From: Kutzneria chonburiensis
Lineage (GTDB): Bacteria > Actinomycetota > Actinomycetes > Mycobacteriales > Pseudonocardiaceae
NCBI RefSeq assembly: GCF_028622115.1
Contig: NZ_CP097263.1
Location: 9,745,501 to 9,809,500 of the forward strand
Reading direction: 5' to 3'
Length of the DNA stretch: 64,000 nt
A program made the translations under genes and the position numbers. The number at the start of each line of letters is the position of its first letter. The first letter of the stretch is position 1. Of this stretch, positions 8,465 to 16,732 are shown piece after piece. The notes beneath the pieces are model-generated. The model made no database searches. It worked only from the letters and a program-made list of their open reading frames with translations, and was not told the DNA's origin.

Positions 8465-8865
8465 CTCGGCACGGGCGCGCCGGACCGCAGCACCTCTGCG
8501 ACGGTCTCGGCCGCGGCCAGCGGGTCGAGCGGATGCACGATGACGGCGTCCGCCTGCGACCAGGTGGCCAGCCAGCGGTCGTCCTTGCGCCGCACGGCGA
8601 TCACGATCGGCGGGCAGTTGGTGATCTCGTTCTTCAGCTGCCGGGACAGGCCCATGCCGCCGGTCGGCTGCGCCTCGCCGTCCAGGATGGCCAGGTCGAT
8701 GGCGCCGCTGTCGACGTGGTAGAGCACGTCCGCCACGGTGCCGACCTCGACGTACTCCACGCGGCCCAGGTCCGGCGCCGGCCGACGGCCGACGGCGGTG
8801 GTGATCGCCTCGCGGACCTCCGGCCGGTGGCTGAAGACCAGGACCTTCCACGTCTGCGTGCTCAT
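8461..8865 (-). CDS. Atypical response-regulator receiver protein (Rv3143-like)
   Basis: This is a 134-residue single-domain protein with a receiver fold and no output domain. The block [18 protein letters not shown] places the probable phospho-acceptor at Asp62. The acidic pair normally found after the first strand is replaced by SHRPE, and the conserved Lys region is also changed, so ordinary phosphorylation is doubtful. The sequence resembles the M. tuberculosis orphan regulator Rv3143, recalled from memory. The start is ATG at 8865. It overlaps trpD by 4 bases, so the two are co-transcribed, an unexplained link to tryptophan synthesis. Confidence 0.7.
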   Translation of the reverse strand: MSTQTWKVLVFSHRPEVREAITTAVGRRPAPDLGRVEYVEVGTVADVLYHVDSGAIDLAILDGEAQPTGGMGLSRQLKNEITNCPPIVIAVRRKDDRWLATWSQADAVIVHPLDPLAAAETVAEVLRSGAPVPR

Positions 8866-8891
8866 ACCGTGATGCTATCTGTGTCACACCT

Positions 8892-9290
8892 TCAGGTCTG
8901 CAAGCAGTCCCACCCCAGGGCGTCGCCGCCCAGCCGCTGGGCCAGGCCGGCCATCCGGGACCGCTCCTGCGCGCAGCTCAAAGCGGTGATGACCTGGGCA
9001 CGAAGGGCATGCAGCCGTACCGGATCGCCCTCTTCGACCACCCGCAGCTCCCAGCCGTCCTGGGCCAGCAGCTCGCGGGCCCGCTCCACCGAAGCCGCCG
9101 GCAGCACGAGGTGATGCCGCAGCACCGCCTTCTCGTCGGCCTTCAGACGGGGCGAACGGGCCAGCACGGCCGAGTCCGCCTCGGCCGGGTCGAACGCCTC
9201 GGCAACCACGTTCAAATCAGGGTTGTCCAGGTCGAACGGCAATTCCGGACGCCGTCCGAACAGTGTTCTCAATCGCTCGAACGCGCCCAT
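8892..9290 (-). CDS. Conserved protein of unknown function, divergent from ctaE
   Basis: This 132-residue soluble protein opens [20 protein letters not shown]. Its middle part ([20 protein letters not shown], then [13 protein letters not shown]) looks like a compact alpha/beta domain, faintly like the RraB family of RNase E inhibitors; this is a weak impression. There is no signal peptide or membrane segment. The start is ATG at 9290. It lies upstream of and in the same direction as the receiver-like gene and trpD, with a 26-base gap, so it may head that operon. Its start lies 60 bases from the divergent ctaE start. Confidence 0.65.
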   Translation of the reverse strand: MGAFERLRTLFGRRPELPFDLDNPDLNVVAEAFDPAEADSAVLARSPRLKADEKAVLRHHLVLPAASVERARELLAQDGWELRVVEEGDPVRLHALRAQVITALSCAQERSRMAGLAQRLGGDALGWDCLQT

Positions 9291-9350
9291 CGCTGTCGAT
9301 CTCCCGTTGCACCCCACCCGACCGGGCGGCCTGATCCACCGCAGGCAATA

Positions 9351-9959
9351 ATGCGACCCGTGACAACGGCAGCTCCTCCCATCGCTCAGCGGGTCCACTC
9401 GCTGAATCGCCCGAACATGGTCAGCGTGGGCACCATCGTGTGGCTGTCCAGCGAGCTCATGTTCTTCGCCGGCCTCTTCGCGATGTACTTCACCGTGAAG
9501 GCTCAGAACACCGGCGTCTGGCCGCCCGAGCCCACGCACCTGGACAAGGCGTACGCGCTGCCGTTCACCATCATCCTGGTGCTCTCCTCGGTCACCTGTC
9601 AGTGGGGCGTCTTCGCCGCCGAGCGCGGCGACGTCTTCGGCCTGCGCCGCTGGTACGTGCTGACCTTCGTGATGGGCCTGATCTTCGTGCTGGGCCAGGC
9701 CAACGAGTACCGGATGCTGGTCGAGGAGGGGACCACCATCCCCAGCTCGGCCTTCGGCACGGTGTTCTTCCTTGCGACCGGTTTCCACGGGCTGCACGTG
9801 ATCGGCGGCCTGATCGCCTTCATCTTCCTGCTCATCAGGACGAGGTTGAGCAAGTTCACGCCGGCCCAGGCGACCTCGGCGATCGTCGTGTCGTACTACT
9901 GGCACTTCGTCGACATCGTCTGGATCGGCCTGTTCGCCGTCATCTACCTCATTCCCTGA
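9351..9959 (+). CDS. ctaE: Cytochrome c oxidase subunit III
   Basis: This integral membrane subunit of aa3 oxidase has five or more hydrophobic segments. The opening region [19 protein letters not shown] and the following [20 protein letters not shown] match mycobacterial CtaE. The tail [20 protein letters not shown] is also typical. ATG at 9351 gives 202 residues and has GCAGG just upstream; GTG at 9360 (VTTAAPP) is an alternative that gives 199. It heads the ctaE-qcrC-qcrA-qcrB cluster, the standard actinobacterial arrangement in which oxidase and bcc complex form one supercomplex. Confidence 0.94.
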   Translation: MRPVTTAAPPIAQRVHSLNRPNMVSVGTIVWLSSELMFFAGLFAMYFTVKAQNTGVWPPEPTHLDKAYALPFTIILVLSSVTCQWGVFAAERGDVFGLRRWYVLTFVMGLIFVLGQANEYRMLVEEGTTIPSSAFGTVFFLATGFHGLHVIGGLIAFIFLLIRTRLSKFTPAQATSAIVVSYYWHFVDIVWIGLFAVIYLIP

Positions 9960-9993
9960 CCCAGCCCCGAACTGACAGCAAGGGTTGCCCTCC

Positions 9994-10838
9994 ATGACCA
10001 CCACGCCACCCGCCGACGCGGCGGGTACGTCCGCCCCCGCGGGGAAGCGGGCCCGCTCGCGGTCCAAGCTCAAGCGGCGGGTCTCCGGCCTGCTGGCGCT
10101 CGGGATCGCGCTGCTGGGCGCGGGCGCGCTCTACGCCGTCGCGGTGCCCGCCCCGCAGGTCGCGCAGGCCTCGGACACCAACGCGCTCGTCGAGCAGGGC
10201 CGGCAGCTGTTCAACAACAGCTGCATCTCCTGCCACGGCCAGAACCTGCAGGGTGTCAAGGACCGCGGGCCCAGCCTGATCGGCGTCGGCTCGGCGGCGT
10301 CCTACTTCCAGCTCTCCACCGGCCGCATGCCGCTGTCCGGCGGGCAGACCGCCGAGGCGGCGCGCAAGCCCCGGCCTTCACGCCGCAGGAGATCGACGCG
10401 CTCGACGCGTTCATCCAGGCCAACGGCGGCGGCAAGGAGAAGCCGACGGAGTCCGACGCCCAGCTGATCGGCGGCGACCCTTCGCGCGGCGGTGAGCTGT
10501 TCCGGCTCAACTGCGCGGCCTGCCACACCTTCACCGGCCGCGGTGGCGCGCTGTCCTCCGGCAAGTACGCGCCCGAGCTGGACGGCGTGACGCCGAGCCA
10601 GATCTACACGGCCATGCTGACCGGCCCGGAGAACATGCCGGTGTACGGCGACCGGCAGCTCACGCCGGACGAGAAGAAGGACATCATCGGCTACATCAAG
10701 TCGGTGACCGACGGCAACAACAACCCCGGCGGCAACGCGCTCGGCGGGCTCGGCCCGATCTCTGAGGGCCTCATCGGGTGGATCGTGGGCATCGCCGCGC
10801 TGGTCGGCGTGACCCTCTGGATCGGAAGCAAGGCATGA
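9994..10838 (+). CDS. qcrC: Cytochrome bcc complex diheme cytochrome c subunit, frameshifted in this sequence
   Basis: QcrC carries electrons from the Rieske centre to the oxidase CuA. The first frame (ATG at 9994, AAGGG upstream) has an N-terminal membrane anchor (about 32-52) and heme motif CISCH at 77-81. It loses homology after TAEAARKP. From 10371 the next frame resumes [16 protein letters not shown], carries the second heme motif CAACH, and ends with the C-terminal membrane anchor and stop at 10838. Adding one C to the CCCC run at 10369-10372 restores a continuous protein of about 281 residues. Its stop overlaps the qcrA start (ATGA). Because bcc-aa3 is normally the main respiratory chain, sequencing or assembly error is more likely than real loss. 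Confidence 0.88.
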
Positions 10839-11962
10839 GCGGCGACGAGCAGGAGAAGCTGCCCACCGAGGCAGAGCTGAACAGCATGACCCGCGACGAG
10901 CTGGTCACGCTGGGCACCAAGCTGGACGGCGTCGAGCTGATCAGCTACGAGGACCCGTGGCCGGTCAAGGGCACCAGGGCCGAGAAGCGGGCCGAGCGCC
11001 AGGTGGCGTACTGGTTCCTGCTGGCCGCGCTGGCCGGCATCGCCTTCATCGTGGCGTTCATTCTGTGGCCGTCCGAGTACAAGGCGCCGGACACCGACGG
11101 GTACTTCTGGTACAGCCTGTACACGCCGGTGATCGGCGTCACGCTGGGCCTGACCATCCTCGGCCTCGGCGTCGGCGTGTTGAACTACACCAAGAAGTTC
11201 ATCCCGCACGAGCTGGCCGTGCAGGACCGCCACGACGGCGGCTCGCCCAAGATCGACCAGGAGACGGTGCTGGCCGAGCTGGCCGACGCCGGCAACCGCA
11301 GCACCATCACCCGCCGCTCGCTGGTCAAGCGGTCGGCGGGCGCGGCGGCCGGCGTGATGGGCCTCGGCCTTGTCGTGCTGCCGCTGGGCGGCATGCTGAA
11401 GAACCCGTTCGCCGACACCAACTCCAAGGACTCGCTCTGGCACACCGGCTGGCAGCCGAGCTTCAAGGGCGAGAAGGTGTACCTGCGCCGCAACACCGGC
11501 GACGCGTCCGAGGTCGTGCTGATCCGTCCCGAGGACCTGGACGCCGGCGGCTTCGAGACCGTGTTCCCGTTCCGCGAGTCGGAGCGCGGCAACGAGGAGG
11601 CGCTGTCCGCGGCGCTGCACCGGTCGGACAACCCGGTCATGCTCATCCGGCTGCGGCCGGACCAGAACGTGGTCAAGCGGGCCGGCCAGGAGAACTTCAA
11701 CTTCGGTGACTTCTACGCGTACTCGAAGATCTGCACCCACCTCGGCTGCCCGACCTCGCTGTACGAGCAGCAGACCGGTCGTCTGCTGTGCCCGTGCCAC
11801 CAGTCGCAGTTCGACGTGTTCGAGTACGCCAAGCCGGTCTTCGGCCCGGCCGCCCGTGCGCTGCCCCAGCTTCCGCTCGCGGTTGACGAGAGCGGATACT
11901 TGATTGCGCGGAGCGACTTCATCGAGCCCATCGGCCCCGCGTTCTGGGAGCGTGACTCATGA
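10835..11962 (+). CDS. qcrA: Cytochrome bc1 complex Rieske iron-sulfur subunit
   Basis: This 375-residue actinobacterial Rieske protein has three membrane segments in its N-terminal half (about 50-72, 88-110 and 165-190) instead of one. A twin-Arg-like stretch [11 protein letters not shown] precedes the last segment. The 2Fe-2S ligands are in CTHLGCP and CPCHQSQFD in the C-terminal third. It transfers electrons from menaquinol to QcrC. The ATG at 10835 overlaps the qcrC stop by 4 bases, and the qcrA stop overlaps qcrB the same way, so translation is coupled along the operon. Confidence 0.96.
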   Translation: MSGDEQEKLPTEAELNSMTRDELVTLGTKLDGVELISYEDPWPVKGTRAEKRAERQVAYWFLLAALAGIAFIVAFILWPSEYKAPDTDGYFWYSLYTPVIGVTLGLTILGLGVGVLNYTKKFIPHELAVQDRHDGGSPKIDQETVLAELADAGNRSTITRRSLVKRSAGAAAGVMGLGLVVLPLGGMLKNPFADTNSKDSLWHTGWQPSFKGEKVYLRRNTGDASEVVLIRPEDLDAGGFETVFPFRESERGNEEALSAALHRSDNPVMLIRLRPDQNVVKRAGQENFNFGDFYAYSKICTHLGCPTSLYEQQTGRLLCPCHQSQFDVFEYAKPVFGPAARALPQLPLAVDESGYLIARSDFIEPIGPAFWERDS

Positions 11963-13650
11963 GCGGCATCACGACGCCGACCAAGCCGGCCAACACGGCG
12001 ACACGCGTCGCGGGCGGCGCGGCGAAGTGGGCCGACGACCGGTACCACCTGGCCGCCGGCATGCGTCGCCAGCTGAACAAGGTCTTCCCGTCGCACTGGT
12101 CCTTCCTGCTCGGCGAGATCGCCCTGTACAGCTTTATCGTGCTGCTGCTGTCCGGCACGTACCTGGCGCTGTTCTTCGACCCCTCCATGCAGGAGGTCAC
12201 CTACAACGGCGCGTTCGACAACCTGCGCGGCATCCAGATGTCGCGGGCCTTCGCCTCCACCCTGGACATCTCGTTCGAGGTCCGCGGCGGCCTGTTCGTG
12301 CGGCAGATCCACCACTGGGCGGCGCTGCTGTTCATGTCGGCGATCGTCGCCCACATGTTCCGGATCTTCTTCACCGGCGCGTTCCGGCGCCCGCGTGAGG
12401 TGAACTGGGTCATCGGCGTCGTGCTGTTCATGATCGGCTCGCTCGAGGGCTTCTTCGGCTACTCGCTGCCCGACGACCTGCTGTCCGGCACCGGCCTGCG
12501 CGTCATGTTCGGCCTGATCGAGTCGATCCCGGTGCTGGGCACCTGGGTGGACTGGCTGCTGTTCGGCGGCGAGTTCCCGGGCAACGTGATCCTGCCGCGT
12601 ATCTACACGCTGCACATACTGCTGCTGCCCGGCGTGATCCTGGCGCTGATCGCCGTGCACCTCGGCCTGGTGTGGTACCAGAAGCACACCCAGTTCCCCG
12701 GCCCGCGCCGGACTGAGCGCAACGTTGTCGGCGTGCGCATCATGCCGGTGTTCGCGGCCAAGGGCGGCGGCTTCTTCGCCCTGGTCACCGCGGTCATCGC
12801 GCTGATGTCCGGCCTGTTCCAGATCAACCCCATCTGGAACTTCGGCCCGTACAACCCGGCCCAGGTCTCCGCCGGCTCGCAGCCCGACTGGTACATGGGC
12901 TGGACCGACGGCCTCGTCCGTCTGTGGCCGGCCTGGGAGGCGTACATCCACCTCGGTGGGTGGGCCAACTTCACCATCCCGGCGCCGTTCCTGCCGTTCA
13001 TGCTGGGCCTGCCCCTGCTGACCGGCATCGCCGCGGTCTACCCGTTCCTGGAGCGGAAGCTGACCAAGGACACCGCCCACCACAACCTGCTGCAGCGGCC
13101 GCGGGACGTGCCGGTGCGGACCAGCCTGGGCATGATGGCCATCACGTTCTTCATGGTGTGCCTGCTGTCCGGTGGCAACGACATCATCGCCGACAAGTTC
13201 GACATCTCGTTGAACGCGACCACGTGGATCGGCCGTATCGGTCTGCTGGTGCTGCCGCCGCTGGTGTACTGGATCACGTACCGGATGTGCATCGGCCTGC
13301 AGCGGGCCGACCGTGAGGTGCTGGAGCACGGCATCGAGACCGGCATCATCAAGCGGCTGCCGCATGGTGAGTTCATCGAGCTGCACCAGCCGCTCGGCCC
13401 GGTCGACGACCACGGCCACCCGCACGAGCTGGCCTACCAGGGCGCTCCGGTGCCCAAGAAGATGAACAAGCTCGGCTCGGCCGGCGCGCCGGTGGCCGGT
13501 GGCTTCTGGGGTCCCGACCCCGCCGACGAGGTCACCGCCCTGGAGAGCGCCCGCAAGGAGGCGCACACCCGCTCCAACGTGGTGACCGGCGAGAGCCAGC
13601 TCAACCAGGACAAGGAGCTGGCGGGCAAGCCCCAGCAGCCCGACGCCTGA
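11959..13650 (+). CDS. qcrB: Cytochrome bc1 complex cytochrome b subunit
   Basis: This 563-residue membrane protein holds the two b hemes and the menaquinol sites. Helices with paired histidines are visible ([40 protein letters not shown]). The Qo-site motif normally written PEWY appears as PDWYMGW. The C-terminal hydrophilic extension beyond about residue 480 is characteristic of actinobacterial QcrB and is thought to pack against the oxidase. The ATG at 11959 overlaps the qcrA stop. A GC-rich hairpin follows the stop, ending the cluster. Confidence 0.96.
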   Translation: MSGITTPTKPANTATRVAGGAAKWADDRYHLAAGMRRQLNKVFPSHWSFLLGEIALYSFIVLLLSGTYLALFFDPSMQEVTYNGAFDNLRGIQMSRAFASTLDISFEVRGGLFVRQIHHWAALLFMSAIVAHMFRIFFTGAFRRPREVNWVIGVVLFMIGSLEGFFGYSLPDDLLSGTGLRVMFGLIESIPVLGTWVDWLLFGGEFPGNVILPRIYTLHILLLPGVILALIAVHLGLVWYQKHTQFPGPRRTERNVVGVRIMPVFAAKGGGFFALVTAVIALMSGLFQINPIWNFGPYNPAQVSAGSQPDWYMGWTDGLVRLWPAWEAYIHLGGWANFTIPAPFLPFMLGLPLLTGIAAVYPFLERKLTKDTAHHNLLQRPRDVPVRTSLGMMAITFFMVCLLSGGNDIIADKFDISLNATTWIGRIGLLVLPPLVYWITYRMCIGLQRADREVLEHGIETGIIKRLPHGEFIELHQPLGPVDDHGHPHELAYQGAPVPKKMNKLGSAGAPVAGGFWGPDPADEVTALESARKEAHTRSNVVTGESQLNQDKELAGKPQQPDA

Positions 13651-13665
13651 TCTGTGTTCTGCCTG

Positions 13666-13693
13666 ACGGCCCCGGTCTCCGACCGGGGGCCGT
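13666..13693 (+). terminator. Terminator after qcrB
   Basis: The stem ACGGCCCCGGTC pairs with GACCGGGGGCCGT (one bulged G) around a 3-base loop and is followed by TTGTC. It lies 15 bases past the qcrB stop and just before the convergent ArsR gene, so it may serve both directions. Confidence 0.75.
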
Positions 13694-13696
13694 TTG

Positions 13697-14665
13697 TCAT
13701 GCCTGGGCGGCGAGCGCGTCGCCGATGGGCGTGCGGTGGTAGAGCACTGAGCGGCCGGCGCGGACCCGGTCGAGCAGGCCGGCTTTGCGCAGCACCGTGA
13801 GGTGGTCGCCGACCGCGCCGACGGCCAGGCCGAGGCTGCGGGCCAGTTGGGTGGTGCTGGCCGGCGTGTCGAGGGCGTTGAGCAGCTGGGCCCGCGTCCG
13901 GCCCAGCAGGTCGGCCAGCGCACCGGGGTCGGGAACGGTCGTCTCCCACAGCGCGGCGACGCCCCGCGCCGGATAGACCAGGGCTTTGGGCCAGGGATCC
14001 TCGTGGTGCACGGCCACGCCCGGCCAGACGAAGACCGATGGCACGAACAGCAGGCCCTCGCCCCTGAGATCGATCGTGCGGTCGCCGGCCGAGCGCAGCA
14101 CGTCGATGCCTTGGTCTCGCCAGCGGACCCGGGCGTGCAGGCCGTCCAGCGCGGCCAGCCAGCCGCCGCGACCCAGCAGACCGGCCCGGTGCACGACGTC
14201 GCGTTCGCAGATGGCGCGCAGTTGGAGCCAGTCCGCAGCCAGCAGCTCGTGCCAGGCCCGTTCCAGCGTGTCGGCGAGGCGTTGCACGACGTCCGGCCCG
14301 TCGAGCACGGCTTGGGCCGCGTCGTCGGTCTGTGGTTTCAGGCCGGCGATCTCGGCGCGGGCCTGGGGGAGCGGCGTGGCCCGGACGGCGGCGAGGTCGT
14401 CCTCGACGGTCTGGGCCAGGCCCTGCGGCGGCGGTGCCGTGAACGCCGCGCCTCGCCCCGGGGAGTGCAGGGCCATCGCCGCTCGGAACGCCGGATCTTG
14501 TCGCAGCCGTCGGTACGGCGGGGTGACGCGCGTCTGCCAGGGGCCGGGGAGGCGGTGCTGGGACAGGCCGGCGAGGCGGCGGAGCAGGCCGTCCAGTTCG
14601 AACAGTGGGGACAGCGCGAACCGGCTGCGCAGCAGGTCCTCGCCGCCGACCTCGAACCGGAGCAT
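13697..14665 (-). CDS. ArsR-family transcriptional regulator with a large N-terminal domain
   Basis: This is a 322-residue regulator. The C-terminal winged helix (about 240-315) reads TTQLARSLGLAVGAVGDHL, then VLRKAGLLDRVRAGRSVLYH, a standard ArsR recognition helix and wing. The N-terminal 230 residues form the effector domain of the DUF5937-type regulators. No metal-binding Cys cluster is visible, so the ligand is probably organic. It is divergent from an MFS exporter with a perfect inverted repeat in the shared promoter, which suggests it represses itself and the exporter. Confidence 0.82.
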   Translation of the reverse strand: MLRFEVGGEDLLRSRFALSPLFELDGLLRRLAGLSQHRLPGPWQTRVTPPYRRLRQDPAFRAAMALHSPGRGAAFTAPPPQGLAQTVEDDLAAVRATPLPQARAEIAGLKPQTDDAAQAVLDGPDVVQRLADTLERAWHELLAADWLQLRAICERDVVHRAGLLGRGGWLAALDGLHARVRWRDQGIDVLRSAGDRTIDLRGEGLLFVPSVFVWPGVAVHHEDPWPKALVYPARGVAALWETTVPDPGALADLLGRTRAQLLNALDTPASTTQLARSLGLAVGAVGDHLTVLRKAGLLDRVRAGRSVLYHRTPIGDALAAQA

Positions 14666-14674
14666 GGCCCGACC

Positions 14675-14692
14675 TTACGTCCCTGCACGTAA
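14675..14692. promoter_or_regulatory. Operator-like palindrome between the ArsR regulator and the MFS gene
   Basis: TTACGT (14675-14680) and ACGTAA (14687-14692) are perfect inverted half-sites with a 6-base spacer. The site is 10 bases upstream of the regulator start and about 40 bases upstream of the MFS start, suited to control both. The assignment to the adjacent ArsR protein is inferred from position. Confidence 0.55.
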
Positions 14693-14732
14693 CTTTGGCC
14701 CTGCGATGGTGGTTTTCCGCAGGCTGGCAGCC

Positions 14733-15977
14733 ATGACCTATGCCGGCGTTCTGGCCCACACTCCGTACCGGGTGCTGTTCGCCACCCGCACCCTCGCCAT
14801 CACCGCCGACACGCTGCGCATCGTCGCGTTGTCGGTGTTGGTGTTCGCCGTGACCGGTTCGACGTTGTTGGCCGCCGTGGCGTACGGGATCTCGTTCTTG
14901 CCCCAGTTGATCGGCGGCAGCCTGCTCGGCGCGGTCGCCGACCTTGTGCCGCCACGGCAGCTCATCGCCATCGGCTACGCCGTCGAGTTCCTCAGCGGCT
15001 TGTTGTTGGCGTTGGCCGACCTGCCCGTAGGACTCAGTTTGGCCCTCGTCGCCACCGTGTCGATGGTGACGCCCTTGGTCAACGGCGCTGCCGGCCGCGT
15101 CGTGGCCGACGTCCTCTCCGGCGAGAGTTACGTGCTCGGCCGGTCGTTGCTCAACCTGGCGTCGTCTTCCGCCCAGCTCGTCGGCATGGCCGGTGCCGGC
15201 GCCGCCGTCGCCGTGCTCGGTGCCCGGCACGCCATGCTCGTCAGCGCCGCCCTGCACCTTCTCGCCGCCGCCTGGGTCCGTCTCCGGCTCCCTGACCTGC
15301 GCGTTTCCGCCTCCGGCTTGGCGTCCGCCGTGCGCCGCAGCTGGTCCGGCAACCGCCAGCTGCTGCGGGATCGCACGATCCGCACCTTGATCTGGGCCCA
15401 GTGGCTGCCGCCCGCTTGCGTCACCGGTGCCGAGAGCCTGCTCGTGCCGTACGTCGCCGTCCGTGGCCTACCCGTCTCCGCCGGCGGCCTCCTGCTCGCC
15501 TGCCTCCCCGTCGGCATGATGATCGGCAGCATCCTCATCGGCCGCGTCGTCGGTCCTTCGTCCCGGCGACGTCTGCTCATGCCGTTGATGACCGCCGTCG
15601 GCCTACCCCTGATCGGCTTCTCGATCACCGGGCTACCCGTCGTCCTGTGCGGGGCCCTCTTGGCGCTCGCCGGCACCGGCTTCGCCTACGGCCTCGCCCT
15701 CCAGCAGCGTTTCCGCGACGTCGTGCCTTCTTCCGTCCGCGGCCAGGCCTTCAGCCTCTTGTCCACCGGCTTGATGACCGCCCAGGGCCTCAGCCCAGCG
15801 TTGGCCGGCGCTGTGGCCGGCATCCTCCCCGTCGCCCAGGTCATCGCCTTGTGCGGCGCGGTGTCCGTGGCATCAGCCCTGCTGTTCCGCCTCCGCGCCC
15901 CGGAGGTGATGGATGCCCCCGCGACAGCTCAGTCCAGGCCGACCGAGAAGGACTCCTCGGCGTCGCGGCGGGAGTAG
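14733..15977 (+). CDS. MFS transporter, probable drug exporter
   Basis: This 414-residue membrane protein of the major facilitator superfamily has about 12 hydrophobic segments (for example ALSVLVFAVTGSTLLAAVAY and GLLLACLPVGMMIGSILIG). The N-terminal half resembles actinobacterial MFS exporters paired with ArsR regulators. I chose ATG at 14733 (MTYAGVLAHTPYR), where homology begins; ATG at 14706 is in frame. The 3' end overlaps the convergent Lrp-type gene by 49 bases, and that overlap encodes its hydrophilic tail. The substrate is unknown; the divergent regulator suggests ligand-induced efflux. Confidence 0.8.
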   Translation: MTYAGVLAHTPYRVLFATRTLAITADTLRIVALSVLVFAVTGSTLLAAVAYGISFLPQLIGGSLLGAVADLVPPRQLIAIGYAVEFLSGLLLALADLPVGLSLALVATVSMVTPLVNGAAGRVVADVLSGESYVLGRSLLNLASSSAQLVGMAGAGAAVAVLGARHAMLVSAALHLLAAAWVRLRLPDLRVSASGLASAVRRSWSGNRQLLRDRTIRTLIWAQWLPPACVTGAESLLVPYVAVRGLPVSAGGLLLACLPVGMMIGSILIGRVVGPSSRRRLLMPLMTAVGLPLIGFSITGLPVVLCGALLALAGTGFAYGLALQQRFRDVVPSSVRGQAFSLLSTGLMTAQGLSPALAGAVAGILPVAQVIALCGAVSVASALLFRLRAPEVMDAPATAQSRPTEKDSSASRRE

Positions 15978-16207
15978 GAGCGGAAGGCGATGTGGGTGTC
16001 GGTGTTGAGCACGCCGGGCACCTTGCTGATGCGGCCGGGCACGAGCTCGGCCAGGTCCTCGTGCTTGGCCACCTTGACGTGCGCGATCAGGTCGACGTCG
16101 CCGGCGCAGGAGTAGACCTCCTGGACCCCGTCGATGTCGGCGATCGCCTGCGCGGCCTCCGGGATCGACTCGGCGGTGGCCTGGATCAACACGATCGCCG
16201 TGATCAC
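15929..16207 (-). CDS. Stand-alone Lrp/AsnC ligand-binding (RAM) domain protein
   Basis: This is a 92-residue protein consisting only of the effector-binding domain of Lrp/AsnC regulators; there is no helix-turn-helix. It opens VITAIVLIQATAESIPEAAQ, and the core reads IDGVQEVYSCAGDVDLIAHV, the usual beta-alpha-beta RAM pattern. The GTG start at 16207 is preceded by a near-ideal AGGAGGT. Such proteins may bind amino acids or pair with full-length Lrp proteins; the partner is not visible here. It overlaps the convergent MFS gene by 49 bases. Confidence 0.85.
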   Translation of the reverse strand: MITAIVLIQATAESIPEAAQAIADIDGVQEVYSCAGDVDLIAHVKVAKHEDLAELVPGRISKVPGVLNTDTHIAFRSYSRRDAEESFSVGLD

Positions 16208-16264
16208 GGTGGGACCTCCTGTAATGGTTCGACGTCCTGCCGATCGTAGGGCAAGGATGGGCTC

Positions 16265-16732
16265 GTGAACTGGACCGTCCGCGCCGCTGTCCCGTCCGAT
16301 GCCGAAGAGCTGGTCCGACTGCGTGTGGTCATGTTCGAGGCCATGGGCCGCGACGTCACGCTCGGCGACTGGCAGCGCCCGGCCGCCGACATGTTCCGAC
16401 GTGAGCTCGGCGGCACCGGACTGATCGCCACCGTGGTCGACGCACCGGGTGGGGGACTGGCGGCCTGTGCCGCGGCGTTCGTCCGCCCGGACATGCCCCG
16501 CCCAGGCGACACCGCCGAGGTGATGGGGCACGTGCACAACGTCTGCACGGACCCGGTCTGGCGGCGGCGAGGGCTGGCCCGGCTGGTCGTCACTGCCCTG
16601 GTCGAGCAGCTGGATGCGCTGGGCGTGACCAAATCCGACCTGCACGCCAGCGAGGACGGCCGCTCCCTCTACGAGAGCCTCGGCTACAAGCCGCGTCACG
16701 GCGGCGTGGAGATGGTGCGGCGGCTCAGTTGA
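16265..16732 (+). CDS. GNAT-family N-acetyltransferase
   Basis: This 155-residue acetyltransferase opens MNWTVRAAVPSDAEELVRLR. The acetyl-CoA motif reads VCTDPVWRRRGLARLVVTAL at about 96-115, and the C-terminal ASEDGRSLYESLGYKPR is the usual final strand region. The substrate cannot be told from sequence. The start is GTG at 16265, divergent from the Lrp-type gene with a 57-base gap. Its stop overlaps the convergent exonuclease-UvrC-like gene by 8 bases. Confidence 0.85.
   Translation: MNWTVRAAVPSDAEELVRLRVVMFEAMGRDVTLGDWQRPAADMFRRELGGTGLIATVVDAPGGGLAACAAAFVRPDMPRPGDTAEVMGHVHNVCTDPVWRRRGLARLVVTALVEQLDALGVTKSDLHASEDGRSLYESLGYKPRHGGVEMVRRLS

Noticed and set aside
11713-13923. Very long minus-strand reading frame across qcrB
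   Set aside because: It is the antisense shadow of a clear cytochrome b gene in high-GC DNA; its Arg/His/Gly-rich composition is not protein-like.
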